A stretch of 64,000 nt of DNA, taken from positions 248,001-312,000 of the forward strand of contig NZ_AUNI01000021.1 in NCBI RefSeq assembly GCF_000447795.1, given 5' to 3'. The position numbers were made by a program, and so were the translations under genes. Positions 51,289 through 59,954 of this stretch are shown piece by piece (the stretch's first letter is position 1; each line of letters opens with the position of its first letter). The notes beneath the pieces were generated by a model. The model searched no databases. It saw nothing but the letters and a program-made list of their open reading frames with translations, and was not told the DNA's origin. This stretch comes from Bacteriovorax sp. Seq25_V. GTDB taxonomy: Bacteria; Bdellovibrionota; Bacteriovoracia; Bacteriovoracales; Bacteriovoracaceae.

Positions 51289-52239
51289 ATGGAAAATAAT
51301 TTACGCGAAAAATTGAATGAAGTATTAACTAGTGCAAAACAAGTAATATACGGTCAGGATGATTTACTTGATTCAATTATTGCAGCACTTGTATGTGAGG
51401 GACATCTGCTCATTGAGGGGATGCCTGGTTTAGGGAAAACACTGAGTGTGGCGACAATGAGTAAGCTATGTGATCTTGCTTTTAAAAGGGTTCAGTTTAC
51501 TCCAGATTTACTTCCATCTGACCTAATTGGAACGATGGTATATAGTCAAAAGAATGAACAATTTACAACAAAATTTGGACCGATCTTTACACAATTACTA
51601 CTTGCTGATGAAATTAATCGTTCTCCAGCTAAAGTACAGTCAGCTCTTTTAGAGGCAATGGCCGAAAAGCAAGTAACAATTGGCGATAATACTCATAAGT
51701 TATCAAGCCCATTTGTTGTTCTTGCAACACAAAACCCAATTGAACAAGAAGGTACATATCCATTACCAGAGGCGCAGTTGGATAGATTTATGATGAAGGT
51801 TGCAGTTGAATATCCAGACTTTGAAGCAGAGAAAAATATTTTAAACCTTGATGATAAAAAGAAATTGAATCATGAAGCGCTTATGACAACAGATGATATT
51901 TTAGAAATTAGAGATGAAGTTGAAAATATCTATGTGGATGAAAAAATTAAAAATTTAATTGTTCGAATTGTAAGAGGGACAAGGCCAGGCGACGAATATT
52001 TTAGTCCAGAGTATGAAGGACTAATTCAAGCAGGAGCTTCTCCAAGGGCCACAATCTGGTTGCAGAAATTAGGACGCTTTATGGCATATCTTGCTCAGCG
52101 AGATTATGTTTCACCTGATGATATTATGAAAGTAATACCAGGTGTATTAGGACACAGAATGATTCTGACTTATGAGGCGAGCATTGATAATATTAATGCT
52201 CGAGATGTAGCTCTTAAAATTGCGAGAAATTTAGTCTAA
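51289..52239 (+). CDS. MoxR-family AAA+ ATPase
   Basis: 316 residues from ATG 51289, which has a GGAG five bases upstream; a longer TTG start inside rlmI is unlikely. Seen: Walker A E-G-M-P-G-L-G-K-T at 43-51, Walker B L-L-L-A-D-E-I-N-R near 110-118, V-L-A-T-Q-N-P-I-E near 149-157, and the family's D-R-F sensor motif near 175. MoxR proteins act as chaperone-like ATPases for VWA partner proteins, here the DUF58/Bat genes downstream. Overlaps the next gene by one base. Confidence 0.93.
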   Translation: MENNLREKLNEVLTSAKQVIYGQDDLLDSIIAALVCEGHLLIEGMPGLGKTLSVATMSKLCDLAFKRVQFTPDLLPSDLIGTMVYSQKNEQFTTKFGPIFTQLLLADEINRSPAKVQSALLEAMAEKQVTIGDNTHKLSSPFVVLATQNPIEQEGTYPLPEAQLDRFMMKVAVEYPDFEAEKNILNLDDKKKLNHEALMTTDDILEIRDEVENIYVDEKIKNLIVRIVRGTRPGDEYFSPEYEGLIQAGASPRATIWLQKLGRFMAYLAQRDYVSPDDIMKVIPGVLGHRMILTYEASIDNINARDVALKIARNLV

Positions 52240-53087
52240 TGATGAATACCAAAGAAATACAAAATATTGTATCTCAAATTAAAACGAGTTTGTTTAAAAA
52301 TGCAAACTCGTACTCTATTGGTATGCTTAAATCACATTTTCGTGGGACTGGATTAAAATTTAAAGAGCATCAAGTCTATTCTCATGGTGATGATGTGAGA
52401 TTTATTGATTGGAAAATGCTTGCGAAAACGAGCAGTCCATACATTAAAACATTTGAAGAAGAGCGTAATGTTATTATTTCTATCGTTATAGATTGCACAT
52501 CAAGTATGTTAATGGGCTATAAAGGCAAGTCTAAGCTCGAAGCCTCTCTGGAAATTGTTTCGCTACTATATCTTTTATGCGCATCAACTAGTGACTATGT
52601 AGAGGTTATAATCTGTACTGGTGATAAGTTAATTCGCGTTCCCCGAAAGCAGGGGGAAGCAGGTATTGTTGCTTTGACAAATGCATTAAGGCAGGAGGAT
52701 GTAATTAACTCTGATGGAAAGATTAATCTTTCATATAATTCGAAAGCAGATATCTCTTCAGTTGTTACCAATGATCTTCTAAAAGAGTTTTATCGTCGTA
52801 GAGAGCTCGTCTTATTAACAGATTTTTATAGTTTCCTTCAAGGTAGAGACTTGAAAAAATTAATGGCAAGAAAGCATGTTCATGCATTTAGACTTTTGAC
52901 TCCTTTGGATTATGCAAATAATTTCAACTACAATGTAAAAGTTGAAAATTTACAAAACCATAAAGCATCTACATTAAATATATCGACAGCCTCAAAGGAG
53001 CTTTTACCAGAAGAGGTCGGGTTTCAAGTTAAGAATCTTTTTTTGGAAAAAAGATATTTGGAAGACTTTATTAAGGAGATGTTATAG
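52239..53087 (+). CDS. DUF58 protein of the Bat/MoxR operon
   Basis: 282 residues, no membrane segment. Seen: R-F-I-D-W-K-M-L-A-K-T near 53-63 followed by F-E-E-E-R-N-V-I-I, the core DUF58 motif, then a VWA-like fold with D-C-T-S-S-M near 83-88 (degenerate MIDAS). A second ATG three bases in is an equally good start (TAATGATG). DUF58 proteins are constant partners of MoxR; the molecular role is unclear. Overlaps the next gene by one base. Confidence 0.88.
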   Translation: MMNTKEIQNIVSQIKTSLFKNANSYSIGMLKSHFRGTGLKFKEHQVYSHGDDVRFIDWKMLAKTSSPYIKTFEEERNVIISIVIDCTSSMLMGYKGKSKLEASLEIVSLLYLLCASTSDYVEVIICTGDKLIRVPRKQGEAGIVALTNALRQEDVINSDGKINLSYNSKADISSVVTNDLLKEFYRRRELVLLTDFYSFLQGRDLKKLMARKHVHAFRLLTPLDYANNFNYNVKVENLQNHKASTLNISTASKELLPEEVGFQVKNLFLEKRYLEDFIKEML

Positions 53088-53839
53088 TGATGCGATATCT
53101 TCTTGTCTTGATATTTTGTTTGAATAGTTTTGCGCTCGATATAAATGGGCGTTTGAGTATTAAAGAAGGTGAAACTAGTTGGCTTGAAGGAGATATAAAG
53201 GAAGTAGAGCTCTTGGTGTGGCCGCTTGCGGATGCAAATATAGAAGATGTCAAAAATGCTATCGAGAATAAAGATTTTTGTGAGTACTTTTTTATAGGTA
53301 AAGTTAAAAAGGTTGTGTTTTCTAAGAATAATCCTGAAGCGTTGGAAATTCATGCAGACGCAACTTTGAAAAAGGCCTTTTCTGAGAGAAAGCTATTGAT
53401 TTGGAGCTATCTGGCCCTAAATATACCTATTGATACAAGTTCTATAAAAACAGTTGCGGATAATCAAAAAATACAAGAATTCATAACTTTAAGTGTAGAA
53501 AGAGCATCGGCTACTCATAATAGTCTATTCATCATGTTAGGGCTGGGCCTTCTATTGATCTTGCTAGTTGGATTTTACATAAGATTTAGAAGAGGTAATA
53601 AAGTTCATGAAAATAATCAAGACTGGAAGAAGATTGTTTTAGCTGCAGAATCTCGCGATGAAGTTGAATATATTTATGCAAATAAAGATGAGGTTGTAAA
53701 ATTTTTTGGTGGTGAGAATCCCAGTTTATTAGAATTGTTCAAGAGAATTAATACACATCAATATAAGAAAGAATGGAATGAGGACGAATTAGAGGATATT
53801 CGATTTGTTCTAGATGAAATAAAAGAGAGCTTACAATGA
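53087..53839 (+). CDS. Bat-operon membrane protein (DUF4381-like)
   Basis: 250 residues: signal peptide at about 1-16, a periplasmic beta-rich domain of about 130 residues, one membrane segment near 145-163, and a cytoplasmic helical domain. This signal-periplasm-TM-cytoplasm layout between DUF58 and BatA is where DUF4381 proteins sit in other bat operons. The start is GTG at 53087 or ATG at 53090. Function unknown, probably a scaffold for the VWA proteins. Confidence 0.72.
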   Translation: MMRYLLVLIFCLNSFALDINGRLSIKEGETSWLEGDIKEVELLVWPLADANIEDVKNAIENKDFCEYFFIGKVKKVVFSKNNPEALEIHADATLKKAFSERKLLIWSYLALNIPIDTSSIKTVADNQKIQEFITLSVERASATHNSLFIMLGLGLLLILLVGFYIRFRRGNKVHENNQDWKKIVLAAESRDEVEYIYANKDEVVKFFGGENPSLLELFKRINTHQYKKEWNEDELEDIRFVLDEIKESLQ

Positions 53840-54828
53840 TTTTCGGGTATGATCTCGCAAACCCTAAGCTAATATTTATTGGTGGTATCGGACTACTGTT
53901 TTGGCTTTTAGATTTTTTTAAAATTTTTAAAACTGCTGAGCTCAAGCTGCCTGCGGTTTTCTTTGCTAAGAAAAAAGCTGTCTCATTTTTGACAATCCTT
54001 TCATTTGTAACTGGAATAATCGCATGGGGATTGATCTCGATTAGTATGGGACAGCCAAGAAAACCACTTGGTCATGCTGAGGCGGAAAAAGAATTAAATG
54101 ACATTTACTTTGTTGTAGACGTATCAAGATCGATGCTCGCTGGTGATTTCCCTCCTAATAGGTTAGAGGCTGCAAAGGATAGGATTAGGAACTTTATCGA
54201 TCTTTCCCCTGTCGATCGTATCGGTATTGTGATGTTCGCAGATAAAGTATTCACCCTGATTCCTGCGACAGTTGATCTAGAACTAGTAAAACAATCTGTA
54301 GATCAAATTAGAATTGGATTTCTAGGTAATGGAACTAATATTGGTGATGCTTTAGGGCTGGCCGTTGCGAGATCAGTAACTTCAATCGCGGAGAATAAGA
54401 CAATTGTGCTTTTAACAGATGGTGCAAGTAATGTTGGTCTTTTGTCTCCTGTTCAGGCAGCAGAAAAAGCCAAAGAAAAAAATATCAAAGTTTACACGAT
54501 TGGTATTGGTGGTGATAAAGATGCAAAATTACCAACCGGACGAGATATATTTGGTAATCAGCAATATCAAAATATTCCAGGCGGAAGTATGGACTTTGAA
54601 ACGCTTGAGAAAATTGCACAAATTTCTGGGGGGAAAAGCTTTATCGCTAGTAACTCAGAAGCACTCGACAATGTACTTCAAGAGATTAACAAGTTAGAAA
54701 GAAAGAAGATTGAGATATCTGGAAGAGTTATCTATGAAGAACTATATTGGTACTTCCTAATTCTTGGTACATTTCTTCTCATTGTAAGTGAAAGTACTAG
54801 AGTATTTTTGAAGCGTGAGGTTTACTAA
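53836..54828 (+). CDS. batA: BatA-like VWA membrane protein
   Basis: 330 residues: membrane segments near 12-28 and 50-70, a periplasmic or cytoplasmic VWA domain with complete MIDAS (D-V-S-R-S at 95-99, a later T near the G-T-N-I-G-D loop, and L-L-T-D-G-A-S-N), and a C-terminal membrane segment near 305-325. This is the BatA layout. BatA was linked to aerotolerance and stress resistance in Bacteroides and Leptospira. It overlaps neighbours by four and one base. Confidence 0.92.
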   Translation: MIFGYDLANPKLIFIGGIGLLFWLLDFFKIFKTAELKLPAVFFAKKKAVSFLTILSFVTGIIAWGLISISMGQPRKPLGHAEAEKELNDIYFVVDVSRSMLAGDFPPNRLEAAKDRIRNFIDLSPVDRIGIVMFADKVFTLIPATVDLELVKQSVDQIRIGFLGNGTNIGDALGLAVARSVTSIAENKTIVLLTDGASNVGLLSPVQAAEKAKEKNIKVYTIGIGGDKDAKLPTGRDIFGNQQYQNIPGGSMDFETLEKIAQISGGKSFIASNSEALDNVLQEINKLERKKIEISGRVIYEELYWYFLILGTFLLIVSESTRVFLKREVY

Positions 54829-56642
54829 TGGGTTTTGAAAGATTTTGGTTTCTCATCGGGTCTGGATTACTTATTGGAATATATTTATTCTATAGAACTA
54901 GACTGTATCGAGGCTTCTTTGCTCGAGTAAAAGACTATTGGTTTTTTAAGCCTACATTAAGTAAAAAGTTATCGATTGTATTATATATTATTGCATTTTG
55001 TATTCTTGCTATTGGTTTGGGTGACCTAAGGGGAAAAGAGGAAATAATAGAAGGTAATATACCTACGCAAAAAACACTCGTTTTAATTGATACTTCCGCA
55101 AGTATGTTAGTTGAGGATATTAGACCGAATAGGATTAAAAAGGCTGTTCTTTTAGCGAGACATTTTATTAGAAATTCGTATGGGCATCAGGTCTCTCTGG
55201 GCGTATTTTCAGATATATTTAAACAGATTGTTCCGTTCACTGATGATATAGAAATTCTGGAGGCGCGACTACAAACTGTGAATGATGCTCAACCTGAAGG
55301 CGGGTCAAATATAAAATTTGCACTGCGTGAAGCCATCCAATATTTCCAATCTAAGAGTGGTTATGTGAAGGGTAATATTTTACTGATAACTGATGGCGAG
55401 GAACATGAATCAATTGATCTTAATATACCGTCTGAAATATCACTCGCCGTTATAGGGATAGGAAGTGAGAATGGTGGAAAGATTCCATTGAGAAGAGATA
55501 GTGGTCAATTTATTAGATATAAGAAGAACAATAACATTGAAGTAATATCTAAAATATCAAAAACTTTCTTTGAAAATCTTGCTAAAACAGGCGAGCATAT
55601 TAAAGTCTGGTATGCACAGTCTTATAGCATGCCTACAAATGAAGTCTTGGCTTTTTTTGCCAAAATCCATGAGGAGTCCTTTACTAAAGGTAGTATGAGA
55701 CAGCGACCAGTAATGGGAATTCCAATTATAATTACGTTTGTTGCGCTCTATTGTTTATATGTGATTTTCTCTCGATTTAAAACATTCTCTACCGCATGTA
55801 TTATTTTTATAGTACTTAGCGGGGCAAATGTTAAGGCGCAGGATGATGATGGAAGGGAAATACCACCAGAGGTTCAACAGAAAATGAGCACTTTGCTGGA
55901 TAAGTTCAAAGAAGGTGCAATATCCAAAAATGAAAAGTTAGAGCTAGCCGAGCTTTTCAGTTCAATAGATGACAATACCAAAGCAAATAGCCTCTATCGT
56001 GGAGCGATGAAGGATCTTGATGAGGAAAAAGTTGAAGATGTTTTTAATTTTGGAACATCATTACTGAAAGAAAAAAAGTTTTCTGATGGTATCGAGCTAT
56101 ATAAGTATCTTGATAAAGAGCGTGAAATACCAGATGAGATGAGGGAGATTGTTCGTAAGAATATTCAATTAGCAATGCAAAGTCAGAAGAATGATTCTAA
56201 TCAATCTCAAGATAGCAAAGACAAGAAAGATCAAAAAGATCAAGGCAAAGATAAAAAGAAAGATAATAAGAAAGATAAGCAAAATAAAAACAGCAAAGGT
56301 CAGAACTCAGGAAACAATCAAAGCCAAGATCAGAAAGATGATGGTGATGATAAAAATAATAAGCCAAAAGATAGAGAAGAAAATAAAGAAAAAGAAGAAG
56401 AGAAAGATAAAGAAAAAGAGAAGCAAGATAAAGACGGTAAGGATGGCAAAGATGACAAAGAGTCAGAAAAAAAGAAAAAGCCAGACTCCTGGGAACAGGT
56501 TCAAAAAGACGCTGAGTTAAAAAAGAAAAAAGAAAGTGTGAAAGGTGTTTTGAAACAAATTATGAATGATGATGGAAATCTTCAAAAGAAGTTTATAAAT
56601 TCAAAGACAAATCAAAACTCGAGAGAGGCTAAGGATTGGTAA
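54828..56642 (+). CDS. BatB-BatC fusion: VWA domain, TPR-like region and charged tail
   Basis: 604 residues. Residues 1-335 are BatB: membrane segments near 5-22 and 47-65, a VWA with D-T-S-A-S at 88-92 and L-L-I-T-D-G-E-E-H near 185-193, and a third membrane segment near 300-333. Residues 340-445 hold a TPR-like BatC region. From about 448 to 565 comes a tail built largely of Lys, Asp, Glu, Gln and Asn. BatB and BatC are usually separate proteins, so this is a fusion. The tail is expected to be disordered. TAATG overlap with the next gene. Confidence 0.88.
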   Translation: MGFERFWFLIGSGLLIGIYLFYRTRLYRGFFARVKDYWFFKPTLSKKLSIVLYIIAFCILAIGLGDLRGKEEIIEGNIPTQKTLVLIDTSASMLVEDIRPNRIKKAVLLARHFIRNSYGHQVSLGVFSDIFKQIVPFTDDIEILEARLQTVNDAQPEGGSNIKFALREAIQYFQSKSGYVKGNILLITDGEEHESIDLNIPSEISLAVIGIGSENGGKIPLRRDSGQFIRYKKNNNIEVISKISKTFFENLAKTGEHIKVWYAQSYSMPTNEVLAFFAKIHEESFTKGSMRQRPVMGIPIIITFVALYCLYVIFSRFKTFSTACIIFIVLSGANVKAQDDDGREIPPEVQQKMSTLLDKFKEGAISKNEKLELAELFSSIDDNTKANSLYRGAMKDLDEEKVEDVFNFGTSLLKEKKFSDGIELYKYLDKEREIPDEMREIVRKNIQLAMQSQKNDSNQSQDSKDKKDQKDQGKDKKKDNKKDKQNKNSKGQNSGNNQSQDQKDDGDDKNNKPKDREENKEKEEEKDKEKEKQDKDGKDGKDDKESEKKKKPDSWEQVQKDAELKKKKESVKGVLKQIMNDDGNLQKKFINSKTNQNSREAKDW

Positions 56643-58291
56643 TGAAAGTACTTAAATATTTGATGATACTACTATTTTCTATATCTGTGTTTTCACTGGA
56701 TGTTGATGTTCAGATGACGGGGAAAGAGGTTGTTCTTGGTGATAAGTTTCAAATGATTTTAAAATTTGAATATAGTGGTGATGTCGAGCCATTTGTAAGC
56801 TTTGAGCCCGTTAACGCAGAGCTTGTTGGAGATAATACAAATTCTAATAGTAGGGTTGAGAGTAGAGTTTTCTTTGCCGCTGGAAAAGCTGTACAGAAAA
56901 AGATTTATCAATTGATATATGAATTTCAACCTGTAAAAGCAGGGTATGTCCACATTAGAGATATTAAAGTCGATACAGGTGGAGAAATTACGAAGGTTCG
57001 TAGTCAGTCGCTGAAAGTTCTTACTGAAGCAAAAGACCTCGGAGACTTTATTGTTCGCGCAGAAGTGTCAAAGGACAAAGTGTTTAAAAATGAAGGGATA
57101 AATCTCAATTACTATTTATATTTTAAAAATGAGATTACTCAGCCAGAGATTAGAAAATTTCCAACGCTCCCTAAATTTATCAAAAGATTTGAACTTCCAA
57201 AAGGTGGAGTTGAAAGAATTAGCTTACAGGGCGAAATATATAAGAGAGTACTCTTGTATAAGGCAAAAGTTTTTCCAGAGGAGTCTGGGGAGCTTAAAGT
57301 TGATCCGATAGAAGTTACTTTTCAATATCCTGAACTAACTAGGACACGACGTGATGTCTTTGGTATGGCACTTATGATGGGGGGAGGAAGATACAAATCA
57401 AAAACACTTCGTTCTAAAACACTAAAGATTGATGTTGAGCCCCTTCCAGCTGAAAATGTACCTAAGAATTTTACAGGCCTTGTTGGAAAACATCAATTTA
57501 ATTTGAAAGTAACTAAAGAAAGGATTTTGGTGAATGATGTTATTGAAGCGAGGCTTGAAGTTACCGGTGATGGCGCACTAGAAAAGTTTGATCCACCGAA
57601 ATTGATTCAAGATGAAAGTTTTGAAGAATTTGATCCAAAAACAGAGATCGTTGAGCTTGGCGAATTATCATCTAAAAAAGTAATCGATTATACTTATCTT
57701 GGTAAGAAGTCCGTAAATCTTACAGAGAGATCTTTGAAGTTAAGTGTGTTTGATCCTGATAAAAGAGCATACGTAGAAGAGGAAATTAAAATTCCGGCAC
57801 TACAAGTTTTTGGCTCTGGAGTAAGTACGCCAACAATTTCAAATGTAAACAATATAGAAAATGAGCAAGAACAGCAATCATCTGCAGAAAAAACTGATGT
57901 GGAGATAGTTGCACCTCTATTTAGTGTCGAAAAGGCGAAGTTGTTCAATTATAAGTGGATTAATATTACAATTTCTTCATTGATTTTATTGGTTTTATTC
58001 TCAATGACAAACATTAGTCATCTCTTAAGCTATAAGGCCGATAATATTAAGATCTCTAAAAAGCTATCTTATAAGAATATACATGAGTTTCTGACTCTAC
58101 ATGGAGAAGGAACTGGTGGGTTGAGAGATCTTGTTGATAGTAAGAATATCAGCCCTGAGGCTAAAAAATATCTACTTGAACTCATTGATAATGCTGAGAA
58201 AAATGAATATAAAGGAAAAAGTATAAAATTGAATTTCAATAGAAAGTACTTTGTTGAGTACGCTAAGGCACAACTAGATGAAAAAGTATGA
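56642..58291 (+). CDS. batD: BatD-like oxygen-tolerance protein
   Basis: 549 residues from ATG 56642 (a TTG six bases upstream is also in frame). Seen: signal peptide at about 1-18, a long periplasmic beta-rich region with the V-x-x-x-x-V-x-L-G-D and F-V-R-A-E-V-S-x-D-K-V patterns typical of BatD, one membrane segment near 438-460 and a helical cytoplasmic tail of about 90 residues. BatD closes bat operons and is thought to stabilise BatA/B. It overlaps ribF by 14 bases. Confidence 0.9.
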   Translation: MKVLKYLMILLFSISVFSLDVDVQMTGKEVVLGDKFQMILKFEYSGDVEPFVSFEPVNAELVGDNTNSNSRVESRVFFAAGKAVQKKIYQLIYEFQPVKAGYVHIRDIKVDTGGEITKVRSQSLKVLTEAKDLGDFIVRAEVSKDKVFKNEGINLNYYLYFKNEITQPEIRKFPTLPKFIKRFELPKGGVERISLQGEIYKRVLLYKAKVFPEESGELKVDPIEVTFQYPELTRTRRDVFGMALMMGGGRYKSKTLRSKTLKIDVEPLPAENVPKNFTGLVGKHQFNLKVTKERILVNDVIEARLEVTGDGALEKFDPPKLIQDESFEEFDPKTEIVELGELSSKKVIDYTYLGKKSVNLTERSLKLSVFDPDKRAYVEEEIKIPALQVFGSGVSTPTISNVNNIENEQEQQSSAEKTDVEIVAPLFSVEKAKLFNYKWINITISSLILLVLFSMTNISHLLSYKADNIKISKKLSYKNIHEFLTLHGEGTGGLRDLVDSKNISPEAKKYLLELIDNAEKNEYKGKSIKLNFNRKYFVEYAKAQLDEKV

Positions 58292-59195
58292 TTCACTAAG
58301 TGAAATAAATGAAGAGTTTGTTTTAACGATTGGTAACTTTGATGGCGTCCATCGAGGGCATCAACGTGTTCTTAGTGAGATAAAAAAGTACTGTGCTAAT
58401 AATGATCTCAAGTTATGTGTTATGACATTTGTTCCACATCCGGTTCAAATTCTTTCACCTCGAAAAAATTACCTTATTAACACATATAAAGAAAGATGTG
58501 AATTACTTGAAAATATAAAAGTAGATTTTCTCGTTGAGGTTGATTTTAATCGTGATATATCCACAATGTCGCCATCCGACTTTATGGATAAATTCATTTT
58601 GAGTTCAAAGAAAATAAAGAAATTTTACGTCGGACATGATTTTGCATTTGGTGCTAATAAGTCAGGAGACTACAAATTCATTGATACATATTCGAAAAGT
58701 CACGGATTAGAAATTGAGTTATTGCCAAGGTTTGATGTCGAAAAGTGTAATGTATCATCGAGTCGCGTGAGAGAAAGTATTCTAGAAGGAAATGTCGAGT
58801 ACGCAAATGAACTTCTTGGAAGAGACTTCTTTCTAAGTGGAAGAGTTGTGAAAGGTGCTGGGAGAGGGAAAACAATTGGTATACCCACAGCTAATTTACA
58901 ATTTGATGATGTGAGAATTACTCCGAAAGTTGGAGTTTACATTTCCACTGTTAATATTGGAAAACAAACTTGGAATTCTATTACAAATATTGGTATTAAT
59001 CCGACATTTGATCAAGGGGAAGCAATTAATATCGAAACCCATATTTTTGACTTCGATAATGATATCTATGGAGACGTCTTAAAAGTTAATTTTAAAAAGC
59101 GTATTAGAGACGAGAAAAAATTTAACTCCGTTAATGAGTTAATTTCGCAAATTAGATCAGATATAGCTGAAGCTAAAGAATACTTAGAGTCATGA
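58278..59195 (+). CDS. ribF: Bifunctional riboflavin kinase/FAD synthetase
   Basis: 305 residues. The N-terminal FMN adenylyltransferase half has T-I-G-N-F-D-G-V-H-R-G-H at 17-28 and the V-S-S-S-R-V-R-E motif near 157-164; the C-terminal riboflavin kinase half has G-K-T-I-G-I-P-T-A-N-L near 197-207. It converts riboflavin to FMN and FAD, used for example by MurB. Full length and intact. Its start overlaps batD by 14 bases and its stop overlaps aroE by four, so it is in the same transcript. Confidence 0.96.
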   Translation: MKKYDSLSEINEEFVLTIGNFDGVHRGHQRVLSEIKKYCANNDLKLCVMTFVPHPVQILSPRKNYLINTYKERCELLENIKVDFLVEVDFNRDISTMSPSDFMDKFILSSKKIKKFYVGHDFAFGANKSGDYKFIDTYSKSHGLEIELLPRFDVEKCNVSSSRVRESILEGNVEYANELLGRDFFLSGRVVKGAGRGKTIGIPTANLQFDDVRITPKVGVYISTVNIGKQTWNSITNIGINPTFDQGEAINIETHIFDFDNDIYGDVLKVNFKKRIRDEKKFNSVNELISQIRSDIAEAKEYLES

Positions 59196-59872
59196 AAAAG
59201 TTGGCCCTTATTGGTAGGAATATCTCACACTCAAAATCTCAATTAATGTATGAAAAAATTTTCAAAGAGAAAATTGATTATGCACTTCTGGATTATAAAT
59301 CATCTAAGGATATTCCATCGATTAAGGAACTCCTTGATAAATTTATGGGAGTTAGTATTACTGCTCCTTATAAAGATCATTTTCTAAGTCAAGTCGAGGT
59401 AGAGAACGATATTTCATCTCTGGGGGCAATTAATTGTATCGCATATCGTGATGGACGATATTTAGGCACAAATACTGATTACCTTGCAGTTCTTGAGATT
59501 TTACAAGATGATCAATTGAGAGGGAGAAATATTATAGTTCTTGGTGACGGAGCAATGTCACGTGTTACAAAGTTAGTTCTTGATAAACTTAATCTAAAAG
59601 CGATATTTTTAAACAGAAAGAAAGATGGAGACTTAAACCTGATTGACTATAATTCTATCTTTTGTAAAAATCTTCTTGTCATCAATTCTTGTGCTCGCCA
59701 GTTTTCATTCACGGCAGATTTGCCTCCAGATTCAATTTTTTGGGACTATAACTACTCACATATTGAGAATAATAGTTTCTTAAAAGATAAATGTAATTAT
59801 GTTGACGGTATTGATCTACTATTTCTTCAAGCAAAGTATGCAACACAATTTTGGAAATTAGATAATAAATAA
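59192..59872 (+). CDS. aroE: Shikimate dehydrogenase-like protein AroE
   Basis: 226 residues, short against the usual 270. Seen: the N-terminal I-G-x-x-I-S-H-S-K-S-x-L-M-Y pattern at 7-20, V-S-I-T-A-P-Y-K at 54-61 (catalytic K61), N-T-D-Y at 94-97 (catalytic D96) and an L-G-D-G-A-M-S-R loop at 118-125 where the NADP-binding motif is normally G-A-G-G-A-x-R. The C-terminal helical part is reduced. It reduces 3-dehydroshikimate to shikimate in aromatic synthesis; the altered cofactor loop leaves some doubt about NADP binding. Confidence 0.82.
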   Translation: MKKLALIGRNISHSKSQLMYEKIFKEKIDYALLDYKSSKDIPSIKELLDKFMGVSITAPYKDHFLSQVEVENDISSLGAINCIAYRDGRYLGTNTDYLAVLEILQDDQLRGRNIIVLGDGAMSRVTKLVLDKLNLKAIFLNRKKDGDLNLIDYNSIFCKNLLVINSCARQFSFTADLPPDSIFWDYNYSHIENNSFLKDKCNYVDGIDLLFLQAKYATQFWKLDNK

Positions 59873-59889
59873 ATTTCACCCCCAATTAT

Positions 59890-59915
59890 TAAACTTATTT
59901 GAATCATGCCGATAA
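59890..59915 (+). promoter_or_regulatory. FliA-type promoter for the pilB operon
   Basis: TAAACTTA (59890-59897) and a perfect GCCGATAA (59908-59915) 10 bases apart, against TAAAGTTT-11-GCCGATAA. Expected start near 59922, 33 bases before the pilB GTG. The -10 is an exact match and the -35 keeps TAAA. Confidence 0.65.
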
Positions 59916-59954
59916 GTAGCTGTAGATAGGTAAAATTTGAGATAAGGGATTATT

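Noticed and set aside
56190-56480. Possible tandem DNA repeat in the charged tail
   Set aside because: The bases are purine-rich with irregular AAAGAT-like units but no exact tandem period, so it is compositional bias only.
56191-56520. 109-residue plus-strand ORF of Lys/Ile repeats inside batB-batC
   Set aside because: A frame-shifted reading of the low-complexity AAG/GAT-rich tail; no independent support.
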